Positions 17,147 to 26,335 are shown, counted from the first letter of the stretch. The stretch: DNA of 64,000 bases from an uncultured Parabacteroides sp. (GCA_949295065.1 CASFJQ010000004.1:1-64000), one strand, 5' to 3'. Numbers and translations: made by a program. Notes: generated by a model not told the origin, from the letters alone.

Positions 17147-17924
17147 CAAGTTTTGTTTCTGGTGAAAGCCTGTATTTTTTCATCCATCCGATTAATGCGG
17201 AATATAATGCTGTATTGTTCTGGTAGTCCGGAACAAGTCTTATTTTCTTTATAGCATCAACAGGTAATGGGAAAATACTTGCAGCTTTGATATTGTTGTT
17301 GCCTAAAATGTAAATTGCATTTTCCGGTTCTGACATTGTTACTATTCTCCATTCCTTGAAATCTGTATTTTCCGGTTTGTCGATATTCAGGCAAGCATTG
17401 CATAATAATGAGAAAAAGCGTGAATCCGGAGAGAATCCTGTATTTTCGGAATCGAAGAAAACTTTGTCATATTCTCTTTTTAGCTGTTCTTTCAGATATG
17501 TTTTATTCTCGTCAACATCATATTTGCACTTAATTAGAAACATATTTTCCATCAAAGCCTGTTGCGCCAGTTCACTGTAATCAATGCTGATTACAACTCC
17601 AGGTTTATTATTTCCGTAGCATTGTTTCATGGCTGTTGGTTCATCCTCGAAAAGGGATAATGAGAATGGAGTAATTTCCGGACCGATAAGTCGGCATTGG
17701 TAATCACGGAAGAAAGGCATGGATTGCTTGGAAACTTTCAAGTCAATATTATTTTCGGCTTCATATTCCTTTATTGTCTGTCTCAACAAACCGAAACCAT
17801 AAGGTTCGTTGTTGGCTGAATAGTCAGATAAGAAATCAGACATTCTCAGTGAAAAGATGTTGCTATCGGAATTGAATCCGGAAATTAAGTCTTCAATATT
17901 AATATAAATGTATAAATTCTGCAT
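17130..17924 (-). CDS. DUF2971-like protein of unknown function
   Basis: 264 residues, soluble, no signal peptide. The pattern FSLSLFEDEPTAMKQCYGNNKPGVVISIDYS near residue 85 (landmark) and FKEWRIVTMSEPE near 195 fit the DUF2971 layout, in which a short sentence about a visit or cell state is followed by an EWR-type motif. Such proteins are scattered in bacteria and often lie in accessory regions; no reaction is established. It is monocistronic, convergent with the PD40 lipoprotein gene and divergent from the his operon. Assignment to the family is tentative. Confidence 0.55.
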   Translation of the reverse strand: MQNLYIYINIEDLISGFNSDSNIFSLRMSDFLSDYSANNEPYGFGLLRQTIKEYEAENNIDLKVSKQSMPFFRDYQCRLIGPEITPFSLSLFEDEPTAMKQCYGNNKPGVVISIDYSELAQQALMENMFLIKCKYDVDENKTYLKEQLKREYDKVFFDSENTGFSPDSRFFSLLCNACLNIDKPENTDFKEWRIVTMSEPENAIYILGNNNIKAASIFPLPVDAIKKIRLVPDYQNNTALYSALIGWMKKYRLSPETKLEGLLE

Positions 17925-18015
17925 ATAATCAATTTTTATATGGCAAAGTTAGTTCAGTTTCTCTCAAATTGCCAAAAATATGGTATGTGAACTTATGCTG
18001 TTGTAACACCATAAA

Positions 18016-18053
18016 ATATATACGGTCCCGGCAAATCGTGGGGCCGTATATAT
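18016..18053. promoter_or_regulatory. 14-bp inverted repeat in the divergent gap before the his operon
   Basis: ATATATACGGTCCC (18016-18029) and GGGGCCGTATATAT (18040-18053) pair over 14 positions with one G-T. There is no clear T-run on either side, and it lies 91 bases upstream of the minus-strand gene start and 138 bases before the his -7 box. It may be an operator or a hairpin. Confidence 0.45.
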
Positions 18054-18190
18054 TTCAAAATGGGGTCGAACATACGAGACGATACGTCCGTATATAATTT
18101 CCAATCAAAATTCTCCAGTAACCTAATCTTGTCAAAATAGATTTATTGAAAATATTTTGTCAAAAAATTAGGATGAAAAAAATATTATTA

Positions 18191-18198
18191 TAATTTTG
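18191..18198 (+). promoter_or_regulatory. Putative -7 box of the his operon
   Basis: TAATTTTG fits TAnnTTTG and lies 20 bases before the ATG of the leader peptide. No -33 TTTG at standard spacing is visible. Confidence 0.55.
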
Positions 18199-18218
18199 CA
18201 GCGTAAATAAATAATAAA

Positions 18219-18275
18219 ATGAAAACAAACTCAATATTGCATCATTATCATCATCATTGTAACAACGGACAATAG
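18219..18275 (+). CDS. hisL: Histidine operon leader peptide
   Basis: An 18-codon ORF reads MKTNSILHHYHHHCNNGQ and has five His codons within six positions, ending in TAG. This is the hallmark of ribosome-mediated attenuation: when His-tRNA is short, the ribosome stalls on the CAT run. A terminator follows at 18329-18357 and hisG starts at 18382. TTCGGTGGCT (18276-18285), right after the stop codon, can pair with the left arm of the terminator and so acts as the likely antiterminator. The function is inferred from layout; the codon run is seen directly. Confidence 0.9.
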   Translation: MKTNSILHHYHHHCNNGQ

Positions 18276-18357
18276 TTCGGTGGCTGATGGATATATGTGT
18301 AATATTCAATATAAGTGAAAAGATAATGAGCCTGCCGAATATCGGTAGGCTTTTTTT
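18276..18357 (+). terminator. his attenuator: antiterminator segment and intrinsic terminator
   Basis: Terminator stem AGCCTGCCGA (18329-18338) with TCGGTAGGCT (18342-18351), a 3-base loop and a T-run (18351-18357). The alternative pairing is TTCGG and GGCT of 18276-18285 with CCGAA and AGCC of the terminator's left arm. The two structures exclude each other. Confidence 0.85.
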
Positions 18358-18381
18358 GTTAATCAAAATATAGAAAAAACA

Positions 18382-19233
18382 ATGTTACGTATTGCTGTAC
18401 AATCAAAAGGCCGTCTTTATGACGAAACAATGATGCTTCTTGAAGAAGCTGGTATCAAGTTGAATCGTGGAAAACGCATACTGCTTCTTTCTGCCAAGGA
18501 TTTTCCTGTTGAAGTATTGTTCCTGCGCGATGACGATATTCCTCAGTCAGTTGCTAATGGAGTGGCTGATGTTGGTATTGTAGGTGAGAATGAATATATC
18601 GAGAAAGGAGCAGAGGCTCGTTTGGTTAAGCGTTTGGGATTCAGCAAATGCCGTTTGTCTTTGGCAATACCGAAAGACGAAGAATATATTGATGTGAACT
18701 GGTTTCAGGGAAAGACAATTGCCACATCTTATCCCGGAATACTTTCTAAATATTTGAAGGAAAAAGGAGTAAATGCAGAAATGCATGTAATAACTGGTTC
18801 TGTTGAGATTGCTCCTGGAATAGGTTTGGCAGATGCGATTTTCGATATCGTAAGTTCAGGCAGTACTCTTGTCAGCAATCAACTGAAAGAAGTTGAAGTG
18901 GTGATGCAAAGCGAAGCTCTTCTTATCGCTAATGAAAACTTGAGTGAAGATAAACTTGCTGTGCTGGAAGAGCTATTGTTCCGTTTCGAGTCTATTCAGA
19001 TGGCAGAAGGAAAGAAATATGTGCTTTTGAATGCTCCTAAGGAAAAACTTAATGACATTATTGAGGTTTTGCCGGGTATGAAGAGCCCGACTGTAACACC
19101 TTTGGCAAATGGTGAATGGGTTTCTGTTCAGACTGTTATTGCCGAGAAATATTTCTGGGAAATAATCGGTAAACTTAAGAATCTTGGAGCTGAAGGAATC
19201 CTGGTGCTGCCGATTGAGAAAATGATATTGTGA
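18382..19233 (+). CDS. hisG: ATP phosphoribosyltransferase, long form
   Basis: 283 residues. It joins ATP and PRPP to phosphoribosyl-ATP, the committed step of histidine synthesis. The start MLRIAVQSKGRLYDETMMLL, GVADVGIVGENEY near 60 and the PRPP-binding stretch DAIFDIVSSGSTL near 155 are typical. The length and the C-terminal 75 residues (KYVLLNAPKEKLNDII, LPGMKSPTVTPL) show the long HisG with a built-in regulatory ACT-like domain, normally inhibited by histidine, so no HisZ is needed. It is the first gene after the attenuator; hisD follows after 71 bases. Confidence 0.95.
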   Translation: MLRIAVQSKGRLYDETMMLLEEAGIKLNRGKRILLLSAKDFPVEVLFLRDDDIPQSVANGVADVGIVGENEYIEKGAEARLVKRLGFSKCRLSLAIPKDEEYIDVNWFQGKTIATSYPGILSKYLKEKGVNAEMHVITGSVEIAPGIGLADAIFDIVSSGSTLVSNQLKEVEVVMQSEALLIANENLSEDKLAVLEELLFRFESIQMAEGKKYVLLNAPKEKLNDIIEVLPGMKSPTVTPLANGEWVSVQTVIAEKYFWEIIGKLKNLGAEGILVLPIEKMIL

Positions 19234-19304
19234 TGCAGGCTGGATGCCTTATTTATAAGGTAATATAACTATGTTTGCGTAATTGAATATAAATAGTACA
19301 TATT

Positions 19305-20585
19305 ATGGAAATAATTAAATATCCGTTGCAGGAAGAATGGGCTTCGATAGCGAAACGTCCTTCACTGGATGTGACTTCTCTTTTTGATACGGTTCGTTCA
19401 GTGCTGAATGACGTTCGGAATAGTGGAGATGAAGCTGTGCGACGTTATGAGGAGAAATTTGATAAAGTATTGCTTTCGGAACTCGTGGCTTCTGAATCAG
19501 AAAAGGAAGAAGCTTATGGCTTGGTTGATGAATCATTGAAAGATGCCATTTGCTGTGCTCATAAGAATATTGAAACATTCCATGCGTCACAACGATTTAC
19601 AGGTCGTAAGATTGAGACAACTTCTGGTGTTACATGCTGGCAAAAAGCTGTTGCTATAGAAAAAGTGGGACTTTATGTTCCCGGTGGAACTGCTCCATTA
19701 TTTTCAACAGTTTTAATGCTTGCAGTTCCAGCCAAAATAGCCGGATGCAAGGAAATAGTTTTATGTACGCCTCCGGGAAAAGACGGAAAAGTAAATCCTG
19801 CAATTCTCTATGCAGCTAAAGTGGCAGGCGTAAGTAAAGTCTGCAAAATTGGAGGAATACAGGCTATAGCTGCAATGGCATACGGAACAGAATCAGTTCC
19901 AAAGGTATATAAGATATTTGGTCCGGGAAACCAATATGTGACAGCCGCCAAACAACTTGTCAGTCTGAAAGATGTGGCTATCGATATGCCTGCAGGACCG
20001 TCTGAAGTTGCTGTAATTGCAGATGTTTCCGCTAATCCTGAATTTATTGCTGCAGATTTCCTGTCACAGGCGGAACACGGAAAAGACAGTCAGGCTATTT
20101 TGGTGACTGTTGATGAGGCGTTGATTCAGCCAGTATGTGATGCTATCAATTCACAGCTTTCAGTTCTTCCACGTGCTGAGATAACAGCTCAGGCTTTGAC
20201 AAACAGCCGTATTATTCTGATGAAAGATAAGAATGAAGTGATGGATTTTATAAACTATTACGCTCCTGAGCATCTTATAATCCAAACAGAAGATTATGCG
20301 GAGCTCGCAGGAAAGGTGGAAAATGCAGGAAGTGTTTTTATGGGACCATACACACCGGAAAGCGCAGGCGATTATGCTTCCGGAACGAATCATACATTGC
20401 CGACAAATGGTTACGCTCATGCTTATAGCGGTGTCAATTTGGATAGTTTTATAAAGAAGATAACTTTCCAGGAAATAACATCTGAGGGTATATCAAAATT
20501 GGGACCGACAATCCAGATTATGGCAGAGAACGAACAGTTGGAAGCTCACAGGAATGCAGTAACAGTTAGATTGAAAACATTATGA
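19305..20585 (+). CDS. hisD: Histidinol dehydrogenase
   Basis: 426 residues, normal for the family. It oxidises L-histidinol to L-histidine in two NAD-dependent steps. Landmarks are [18 protein letters not shown] near 118, [12 protein letters not shown] near 205, [11 protein letters not shown] near 230, [10 protein letters not shown] near 255 (zinc-ligand region) and [20 protein letters not shown] near 345. It is the second gene of hisGDCB and its TGA overlaps the ATG of hisC (ATGA at 20582-20585), so the two are translationally coupled. The ATG at 19305 is the only well-placed start. Confidence 0.95.
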   Translation: MEIIKYPLQEEWASIAKRPSLDVTSLFDTVRSVLNDVRNSGDEAVRRYEEKFDKVLLSELVASESEKEEAYGLVDESLKDAICCAHKNIETFHASQRFTGRKIETTSGVTCWQKAVAIEKVGLYVPGGTAPLFSTVLMLAVPAKIAGCKEIVLCTPPGKDGKVNPAILYAAKVAGVSKVCKIGGIQAIAAMAYGTESVPKVYKIFGPGNQYVTAAKQLVSLKDVAIDMPAGPSEVAVIADVSANPEFIAADFLSQAEHGKDSQAILVTVDEALIQPVCDAINSQLSVLPRAEITAQALTNSRIILMKDKNEVMDFINYYAPEHLIIQTEDYAELAGKVENAGSVFMGPYTPESAGDYASGTNHTLPTNGYAHAYSGVNLDSFIKKITFQEITSEGISKLGPTIQIMAENEQLEAHRNAVTVRLKTL

Positions 20586-21625
20586 AAGAGAACGAATCAT
20601 TTGATATAAATGCTCTTGTCAGACCAAATATAAGAGCGATGAAGCCTTATTCTTCAGCTCGTGATGAATTTCATGGCTCAGCTTCTGTGTTTTTGGATGC
20701 CAATGAGAATCCATATAATGCTCCATATAACCGTTATCCGGACCCGATGCAATGGGAGTTGAAAAGACGGATATCAGAAATCAAGGGCATTGATGTTTAT
20801 AATATCTTTTTGGGAAACGGAAGTGATGAACCGATTGATTTGCTTATCCGCGCTTTCTGTGAGCCGGGAAAAGATAAAATAATCACTCCGGATCCGACTT
20901 ACGGAATGTATCAGGTAGCTGCTGATATTAATAATGTGGAATGTGTGAAAGTTCCGTTAAAAGAAGACTTTTCTTTGGACGTTGAGCAGATAAAAAACAA
21001 CATATCGGATGAGGTGAAACTTATTTATATGTGCTCGCCGAATAATCCGACAGGAAATAGTTTGAATAGGGACGATATTTATGACATCATCAACTCATTC
21101 CATGGAATAGTGGTAATTGACGAAGCTTATATAGATTTTTCTTCACAACCTTCATTCTTGGGTGAGTTGGACAAATATCCTAATGTTGTTGTTCTTCAAA
21201 CTCTATCAAAGGCTTGGGGCGCTGCTGCAATCAGATTGGGAATGGCTTTTGCTTCTCAGGATATAATATCTGTGCTCAATAAAATAAAATATCCTTATAA
21301 TGTAAATCTTCTTACTCAGGAAAAAGCTCTGGAAATATTGGATGTGGAAAGAATGAAATCCCAGCGTGAGATGATTATGCAGGAAAGAGAGCGTATGATC
21401 AAGAATCTGCAGTCAATACCTATTGTAAGAAAAATATATCCGACAGATGCCAACTTTGTATTGGTAAAAGTGGATGATGCAGATAAAACATATAACAAGC
21501 TGGTTGAAGAAGGTATAATTGTCCGTAACAGAAACAAAGTTTCGTTGTGTAATGGCTGTTTGCGTATAACAATAGGGACGGAAACGGAGAATATGCTTTT
21601 GATTTCGGCTTTAAAGAGAATGTGA
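20582..21625 (+). CDS. hisC: Histidinol-phosphate aminotransferase
   Basis: 347 residues, fold type I PLP enzyme that converts imidazole-acetol phosphate to histidinol phosphate with glutamate as donor. Motifs: [18 protein letters not shown] at the N-terminus, [17 protein letters not shown] near 78, [11 protein letters not shown] near 150, VIDEAYIDF near 180, and the PLP-lysine motif [18 protein letters not shown] near 210. Its start overlaps the hisD stop by ATGA, and its stop overlaps a possible GTG start of hisB. Confidence 0.95.
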   Translation: MKENESFDINALVRPNIRAMKPYSSARDEFHGSASVFLDANENPYNAPYNRYPDPMQWELKRRISEIKGIDVYNIFLGNGSDEPIDLLIRAFCEPGKDKIITPDPTYGMYQVAADINNVECVKVPLKEDFSLDVEQIKNNISDEVKLIYMCSPNNPTGNSLNRDDIYDIINSFHGIVVIDEAYIDFSSQPSFLGELDKYPNVVVLQTLSKAWGAAAIRLGMAFASQDIISVLNKIKYPYNVNLLTQEKALEILDVERMKSQREMIMQERERMIKNLQSIPIVRKIYPTDANFVLVKVDDADKTYNKLVEEGIIVRNRNKVSLCNGCLRITIGTETENMLLISALKRM

Positions 21626-21627
21626 CT

Positions 21628-22758
21628 ATGAAGAAGAAAGCTTTGTTTATCGACCGCGATGGAACGCTAGTCATCGAGCCACCGGTAGATTATCAGTTGG
21701 ACAGTCTTGAAAAGCTGGAGTTTTATCCAAAGGTTATTCGTAATCTTTATTTTATACGCAAGCACTTGGATTTCGAGTTTGTTATGGTGACTAATCAGGA
21801 CGGATTGGGAACTGATTCTTTTCCTGAGGAAACATTTTGGCCGGCTCATAACAAAATGCTCAAGACTTTCGAAGGTGAAGGCATAACATTTGATGACATA
21901 CTAATTGACCGTTCATTTCCGGAAGAACATTCTCCAAACAGAAAACCGGGAACCGGAATGCTCAAGCAATATATGAACGGTGATTATGATTTGTCTGCCT
22001 CTTTTGTGATCGGAGACAGACTTACTGATATGCAATTGGCAGCAAATCTGGGAGCAAAAGGAATATGGCTTACTGACGATGATGAAGTTTCCAAATCTCT
22101 GTTGGCTCAGCATCCGGAAATTTCTCCTGTACTTATTACTAAAGATTGGGACAGAGTGTCTGAATATCTTTTTGCAGGTGAAAGAACGGCAAAAGTTAAG
22201 AGAACAACAAAGGAAACAGATATTGACGTTTATGTAAATCTTGATGGCAAGGGCAAGACCGACATATCCACTGGCTTAGGTTTCTTTGACCACATGCTGG
22301 AACAAATTGGCAAGCATTCAGGAATAGACCTTTCCATTAATGTAAAAGGCGATTTGAATGTGGACGAGCATCATACAATTGAAGATACGGCATTAGCTCT
22401 GGGCGAAGCCATATATAAAGCTTTGGGCGAGAAACGAGGAATTGAACGATATGGATATTCTTTGCCGATGGACGACTGCTTGTGCAGTGTAGCTCTGGAT
22501 TTCGGCGGCCGTCCATGGTTGGTTTGGGATGCAGAATTTAAACGTGAGAAAATCGGAGATATGCCGACTGAAATGTTTCTTCATTTCTTCAAGAGCTTTA
22601 GTGACTCTGCACGGATGAATCTTAACATCAAAGCTGAGGGACAGAATGAGCATCATAAGATTGAAGGAATCTTCAAGGCTTTGGCACGCTCAATAAAGAT
22701 GGCGATCAAACGTGATATATATAATTATCAGTTGCCTAGCACAAAAGGTGTAATATAA
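21628..22758 (+). CDS. hisB: Bifunctional histidinol-phosphatase / imidazoleglycerol-phosphate dehydratase
   Basis: 376 residues from ATG 21628; a GTG at 21622 would add two residues and overlap hisC by GTGA. Residues 1-165 are a HAD phosphatase with DxDGT (FIDRDGTLV) and [20 protein letters not shown] (landmark near 130), which removes phosphate from histidinol phosphate. Residues about 190-376 are imidazoleglycerol-phosphate dehydratase with [28 protein letters not shown] and the second metal site [15 protein letters not shown]. This fusion is also found in enterobacteria and Bacteroidota. Last gene of this his cluster; hisHAFI(E) must be elsewhere. Confidence 0.95.
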   Translation: MKKKALFIDRDGTLVIEPPVDYQLDSLEKLEFYPKVIRNLYFIRKHLDFEFVMVTNQDGLGTDSFPEETFWPAHNKMLKTFEGEGITFDDILIDRSFPEEHSPNRKPGTGMLKQYMNGDYDLSASFVIGDRLTDMQLAANLGAKGIWLTDDDEVSKSLLAQHPEISPVLITKDWDRVSEYLFAGERTAKVKRTTKETDIDVYVNLDGKGKTDISTGLGFFDHMLEQIGKHSGIDLSINVKGDLNVDEHHTIEDTALALGEAIYKALGEKRGIERYGYSLPMDDCLCSVALDFGGRPWLVWDAEFKREKIGDMPTEMFLHFFKSFSDSARMNLNIKAEGQNEHHKIEGIFKALARSIKMAIKRDIYNYQLPSTKGVI

Positions 22759-22807
22759 TCTTTTATACCATTATGCTGTGTTTTTCTTCTATGTGATTTT
22801 TTATTCG

Positions 22808-22815
22808 TATATTTG
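22808..22815 (+). promoter_or_regulatory. Putative -7 box of the lipocalin-like lipoprotein gene
   Basis: TATATTTG fits TAnnTTTG and lies about 50 bases before the ATG at 22865, separating this gene from the his operon. Confidence 0.5.
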
Positions 22816-22864
22816 TGTCTAGTATAGATTTATCTAAACATTAATATTCACTTATAATAGATAG

Positions 22865-23254
22865 ATGAAAAAAATTATAATTGCAGCTGTGTCATTTATC
22901 ATGATGTTTTCAGCTTGTGATAAAATGACTACGGAACTGGAAGGAAAATGGCAATTGAAGCAAATCGAATCTGAAGGTTCTTTTACACCTGTCGATACTG
23001 TTTGGTATAACTTTCAGACATCATTGTTTATGTATCAGATATATGACGCCTCAAAGGGAACTTACCCAAATATGTATGGTTTCAATTATTTTGAGAAAGA
23101 AGGAGAAGTTCGGTTGGAACTTAGTTATAACGAAGATTTCCTGAAACGAACTGACTGGACTTCAAATATCAGAACATTCAAGATTGAGAAAGTTTCCGGA
23201 AAGGAACTTATATTGAGCAGTGACGGTAAAAAATATTATTTTGACAAATTCTGA
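22865..23254 (+). CDS. Lipocalin-like lipoprotein
   Basis: 129 residues. The signal ends in the lipobox MMFSAC with Cys at residue 18 or so. The body starts LEGKWQLKQIES, the G-x-W that opens lipocalin-like barrels, and continues as alternating strands to SSDGKKYYFDKF. Bacteroidales carry many such small lipocalin-like lipoproteins (DUF5004/DUF4488-type); the exact family cannot be told by eye. Membrane-anchored, possibly ligand binding. It has its own promoter and a hairpin after it, so it is probably monocistronic. Confidence 0.7.
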   Translation: MKKIIIAAVSFIMMFSACDKMTTELEGKWQLKQIESEGSFTPVDTVWYNFQTSLFMYQIYDASKGTYPNMYGFNYFEKEGEVRLELSYNEDFLKRTDWTSNIRTFKIEKVSGKELILSSDGKKYYFDKF

Positions 23255-23285
23255 TAACAGAATATATTATTGTGTTTAATCAAAC

Positions 23286-23328
23286 AGGTTGTCCGATGGA
23301 AAGATTCAGTTATTCTATCGGACAATCT
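23286..23328 (+). terminator. Hairpin after the lipocalin-like gene
   Basis: AGGTTGTCCGAT pairs with ATCGGACAATCT over 12 positions (one G-T). A T-rich stretch (AATTTTTTATA) follows about 10 bases later. Confidence 0.5.
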
Positions 23329-23352
23329 ATTCCATAAATTTTTTATACTATT

Positions 23353-24651
23353 ATGTATTGGCAAAAAGACATCGAAACAATGAGTAGGGAGCAATTGTCG
23401 GAATTGCAACTGAAAAGATTAAAGGAAACAGTCAAACATGCAATTAACTCTCCTTTTTATAAAGAAGTTTTTGAGCGTGAAGGGCTGACTCCAGATGACA
23501 TACAGACATTGGACGATTTAAGAAAAATACCTTTTACAACTAAAGATGATTTACGTAATCATTACCCTTACGGAATGGCTGCCATTCCTTTGCAGAAATG
23601 TGTGAGAATACATTCTTCCAGTGGAACAACAGGCAATCCAACCGTAGTGCTTCATTCTGCTAAAGATTTGGATGAATGGGCAAATCAGGTGGCTCGTTGT
23701 ATGTATATGGTTGGAATACGCGATACTGATATTTTCCAAAACACTTCAGGATACGGAATGTTTACCGGTGGTTTAGGTTTCCAGTATGGAGCTGAGAAAC
23801 TTGGAGCACTTACAGTGCCTGCTGCTGCCGGAAACTCAAAACGACAGATTAAGTTTATTACTGATTTCGGAACAACTTGCCTACATATAATACCAAGCTA
23901 TGCAACACGTCTGGCTGAGGTTATGCAGGAAATGGGAATTGATCCGCGCAAAGACACAAAGCTTCGTGTGGTTTGTATCGGTGCAGAGCCTCATTCTGAG
24001 GAGCAGCGTCGTCGTATCGAACAGCTTTTGGGTGTCAAGGCATATAATTGTTTTGGAATGTCGGAGATGAATGGTCCTGGTGTAGCCTTTGAATGTCAGG
24101 AGCAGAACGGACTTCATATTTGGGAAGATAATGTCGTTGTTGAGATTGTTGACCCTGTAACTTTGGAACCGGTTCCGGAAGGTGAAGTTGGAGAATTGGT
24201 GCTGACAACCATCAACCGTGAGGCAATGCCTTTGCTCAGATATAGAACAAGAGACCTGACTTGTATTATACCTGGCGATTGCCCTTGTGGACGTACTCAT
24301 AAACGACTTGCACGATTCAAAGGAAGAAGTGACGATATGATTATCCTTAAGGGTGTAAATCTGTTCCCGATTCAGATTGAAAAGATTCTTATGCAATTCA
24401 AGGAATTGGGTAGCAATTACCTGATTTCAATTGAAACGGTAGAGAATAACGACGAAATGTTGATAGAAGTTGAACTCAGTGATTTGTTTACCGACGATTA
24501 TTCTGCTCTTCAGCGCTTGACTAAAGAAGTTACACGTCAGTTGAAGGATGAACTTTTGCTTACTCCAAAGCTTAAACTCGTAGGAAAAGGCACTTTGCCT
24601 GTTCAGGACGGAAAGGCAGTCCGAGTTAAGGATTTGAGAAAATTATGCTGA
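23353..24651 (+). CDS. paaK: Phenylacetate--CoA ligase
   Basis: 432 residues, the standard PaaK length. It activates phenylacetate or a related aryl acid with ATP and CoA. ANL-superfamily motifs: HSSSGTTGNPTVV near 90 (AMP/phosphate loop), NCFGMSEMNGPG near 235, RYRTRDLT near 295 and the C-terminal domain start GRSDDMIILKGVNLFPIQIE near 330. In Bacteroidales this gene commonly travels with an ACT-domain protein and indolepyruvate oxidoreductase genes; here the ACT gene follows after 30 bases but no oxidoreductase is present. It probably works in aromatic amino acid or aryl acid metabolism. Confidence 0.9.
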   Translation: MYWQKDIETMSREQLSELQLKRLKETVKHAINSPFYKEVFEREGLTPDDIQTLDDLRKIPFTTKDDLRNHYPYGMAAIPLQKCVRIHSSSGTTGNPTVVLHSAKDLDEWANQVARCMYMVGIRDTDIFQNTSGYGMFTGGLGFQYGAEKLGALTVPAAAGNSKRQIKFITDFGTTCLHIIPSYATRLAEVMQEMGIDPRKDTKLRVVCIGAEPHSEEQRRRIEQLLGVKAYNCFGMSEMNGPGVAFECQEQNGLHIWEDNVVVEIVDPVTLEPVPEGEVGELVLTTINREAMPLLRYRTRDLTCIIPGDCPCGRTHKRLARFKGRSDDMIILKGVNLFPIQIEKILMQFKELGSNYLISIETVENNDEMLIEVELSDLFTDDYSALQRLTKEVTRQLKDELLLTPKLKLVGKGTLPVQDGKAVRVKDLRKLC

Positions 24652-24681
24652 TAATTATTCACCAATTAAATAGTATTAAGT

Positions 24682-25107
24682 ATGACAGTAAACCAAATAT
24701 CCATTTTCCTGGAAAATAAGTACGGGAAATTGTGCGAAATTCTAGAGCTACTTTCTGCAGCCAATATTCGAATAATAGCGGCAACTGTCGCTGATACTTC
24801 AGAATATGGAATATTGCGTATTATTGTAAGTGATCCGGAACGTGCCTACGAAGTGCTGAAGAACAACAATGTCAGTGCAAATCTTACAGACGTTTTGGCT
24901 ATTGCAACTGATTCAAATGCAAGCAGCTTTGCACAAACTTTATCATATTTCACAAAAGCAGGCGTCAGCATCGAGTATATGTATTGTTTCTCATTGAATG
25001 GAAAGTCAATTCTTATTCTTAGAACAAACAACAGAAATGCAGCCCGCGAAGTTATCCGCCGTCAGAATATAGAATATATTCATGAAGCTGATTTGCTGAA
25101 TATGTAA
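24682..25107 (+). CDS. Double-ACT-domain amino-acid-binding protein
   Basis: 141 residues made of two ACT repeats, the first opening QISIFLENKYGKLCEILELL and the second near residue 75 (FAQTLSYFTKAGVSIEYMYCF, landmark only). No enzymatic domain is attached. Such stand-alone proteins in Bacteroidales lie beside paaK and are thought to sense an amino acid. It is 30 bases after paaK and 29 bases before the cupin gene, so it is part of the same operon. The ligand is inferred to be aromatic only from the context. Confidence 0.82.
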   Translation: MTVNQISIFLENKYGKLCEILELLSAANIRIIAATVADTSEYGILRIIVSDPERAYEVLKNNNVSANLTDVLAIATDSNASSFAQTLSYFTKAGVSIEYMYCFSLNGKSILILRTNNRNAAREVIRRQNIEYIHEADLLNM

Positions 25108-25136
25108 TTCTTTAATAAATATAATAGAGAAGATAT

Positions 25137-25532
25137 ATGCAGTTGATAGATACGGAGCTTCTTGATTCAGTTACCAGCAAGGCAAAGGAATCGCCTCGTT
25201 TGAGAATGAATCATAATTTCCATGAATCACTGGATGCAAAAGCCCAGCGATTGTTGAACGCTATGGAACCGGGAACAATTCTCCCAATCCATCGTCATCA
25301 GGAAACCGCAGAAACATACATTCTACTTCGGGGAAAAGTAAAAGTTGCTTTCTATAATGAGCAAAAAGAAGTTACAGAAACAGCTGTACTTGATCCCAAA
25401 ACTGGAAATTATGGTATTCATATCCCGAAAGGGCAGTGGCATACATTGGAAGTTCTTGAAAGCGGTTCTATGATTTTCGAGGTGAAAGACGGGCCATATA
25501 AACCGTTTGCTCCTGAAGATGTGCTTCAATAG
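25137..25532 (+). CDS. WbuC-family cupin protein
   Basis: 131 residues, small soluble cupin. The motif HRHQETAETYILLRGKVKV near residues 45-65 gives cupin motif 1 with its metal-binding His, His and Glu. GIHIPKGQWHTLEVLESGS near 100 is motif 2. N-terminal residues LLDSVTSKAKESPRLRMNHNFHES are typical of the WbuC group, whose members are often near polysaccharide genes, although here it closes the paaK-ACT operon. The metal and the reaction are unknown. A strong terminator follows. Confidence 0.83.
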   Translation: MQLIDTELLDSVTSKAKESPRLRMNHNFHESLDAKAQRLLNAMEPGTILPIHRHQETAETYILLRGKVKVAFYNEQKEVTETAVLDPKTGNYGIHIPKGQWHTLEVLESGSMIFEVKDGPYKPFAPEDVLQ

Positions 25533-25580
25533 AATATTGGAGAATCTGAGGATTTTTTTTCCGAATGAATATTATATCAA

Positions 25581-25646
25581 AAAAGGTCGGCAGCTTTTTT
25601 CAGAAACACTACTATATTTTCTGAAAAAGATGCCGACCTTTTTTTA
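25581..25646 (+). terminator. Long intrinsic terminator after the paaK operon
   Basis: AAAAGGTCGGCA (25581-25592) pairs with TGCCGACCTTTT at 25631-25642, and inside it TTTTTTCAGAAA pairs with TTTTCTGAAAAA. The outer stem ends in a T-run. An ORF called over it (25507-25830) is not credible. The rest of the gap to 25930 shows nothing else. Confidence 0.85.
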
Positions 25647-25935
25647 CAAACATCGCAGTCTTAATTTTGTAATGTCTATTGTTATTGTCTTATGCAGGGC
25701 TTTTTTACTTTTGCAAGTTTCACCTTATTTATATATTTATGATTATCAGATAATTCATGTGATTTTAGAACATTCTTTAACATCCCGTAATTTACCATTC
25801 AGTATTAAGATTTTGAATGTTATATATTGATTCGCATTACTGCCTTATATTTTACTATAATCAAATAATCGGTTAAATCAAGTTAAATCTGGAGAAAAAT
25901 ATATGTTCTACAACATGGATATTAAAAATCTTATA

Positions 25936-26010
25936 TATCTTTGCATCGTATTTAAGGCAGAAAAGATAAGTTTAGGTTAATTATTAATTTATTTCCCTGG
26001 TGAGGGAAAT
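25936..26010 (+). promoter_or_regulatory. Promoter and hairpin leader of the 51-codon ORF
   Basis: TATCTTTG (25936-25943) is a good -7 box. In the roughly 100-base leader, ATTTCCCT (25991-25998) pairs perfectly with AGGGAAAT (26003-26010) around GGTG. Next to it, AATCCC pairs with GGGGAATT (to about 26026). The hairpins sit 15-50 bases before the ATG and could control translation. Confidence 0.5.
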
Positions 26011-26043
26011 CCCTTTGCCGGGGAATTCTAAAACAGAAAAATT

Positions 26044-26199
26044 ATGTTAGTGGAAAATGAAAAGGATATGCGAACATTGGCAATGTTGCGCTATCAGGCA
26101 GAACGTTATCAAGCTATGGGAAAAGGTTCTATGTGCCAGTTGTTGAACGCCGAAATCCGTCGTTTGACAAGACAACAGCTTAATTCAGTAAAGAACTGA
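26044..26199 (+). CDS. Small basic helical protein, 51 residues
   Basis: The ORF starts MLVENEKDMRTLAMLRY and ends RQQLNSVKN. It is predicted to be one or two amphipathic helices with an Arg/Gln-rich second half (AEIRRLTRQQ), without signal or membrane segment. Codon use matches the neighbours and it has its own promoter, a structured leader and a structured 3' region, so I think it is real. The family is unknown to me. It stands alone between the paaK operon terminator and the NlpE-like lipoprotein gene. Confidence 0.6.
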   Translation: MLVENEKDMRTLAMLRYQAERYQAMGKGSMCQLLNAEIRRLTRQQLNSVKN

Positions 26200-26253
26200 T
26201 TAGCTGTTGATTTTTAGATTATTAATTTGAAGATGTATTTGAAAAGAAGTAAT

Positions 26254-26335
26254 ATCTCTTACCACCGTTAAACGGTATGGTGAGAGATGATGATGGAGGG
26301 ACTTTCAGCGAGGTTTTACGCGGAAGGTCTTTTTT
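26254..26335 (+). terminator. Hairpin plus terminator, possibly a small RNA 3' end
   Basis: A 35-base hairpin (26254-26288) is built from ATCTCTTACCA/TGGTGAGAGAT with inner CCGT-TAA-ACGG. It is followed by GACTTTC (26300-26306) pairing with GAAGGTC (26323-26329) and a T-run. Either the 3' UTR of the 51-codon gene or an independent structured RNA. Confidence 0.55.

Noticed and set aside
25507..25830. 107-residue ORF after the cupin gene
   Set aside because: It runs across a strong terminator and the end of the cupin gene, has atypical composition and no plausible start signal.
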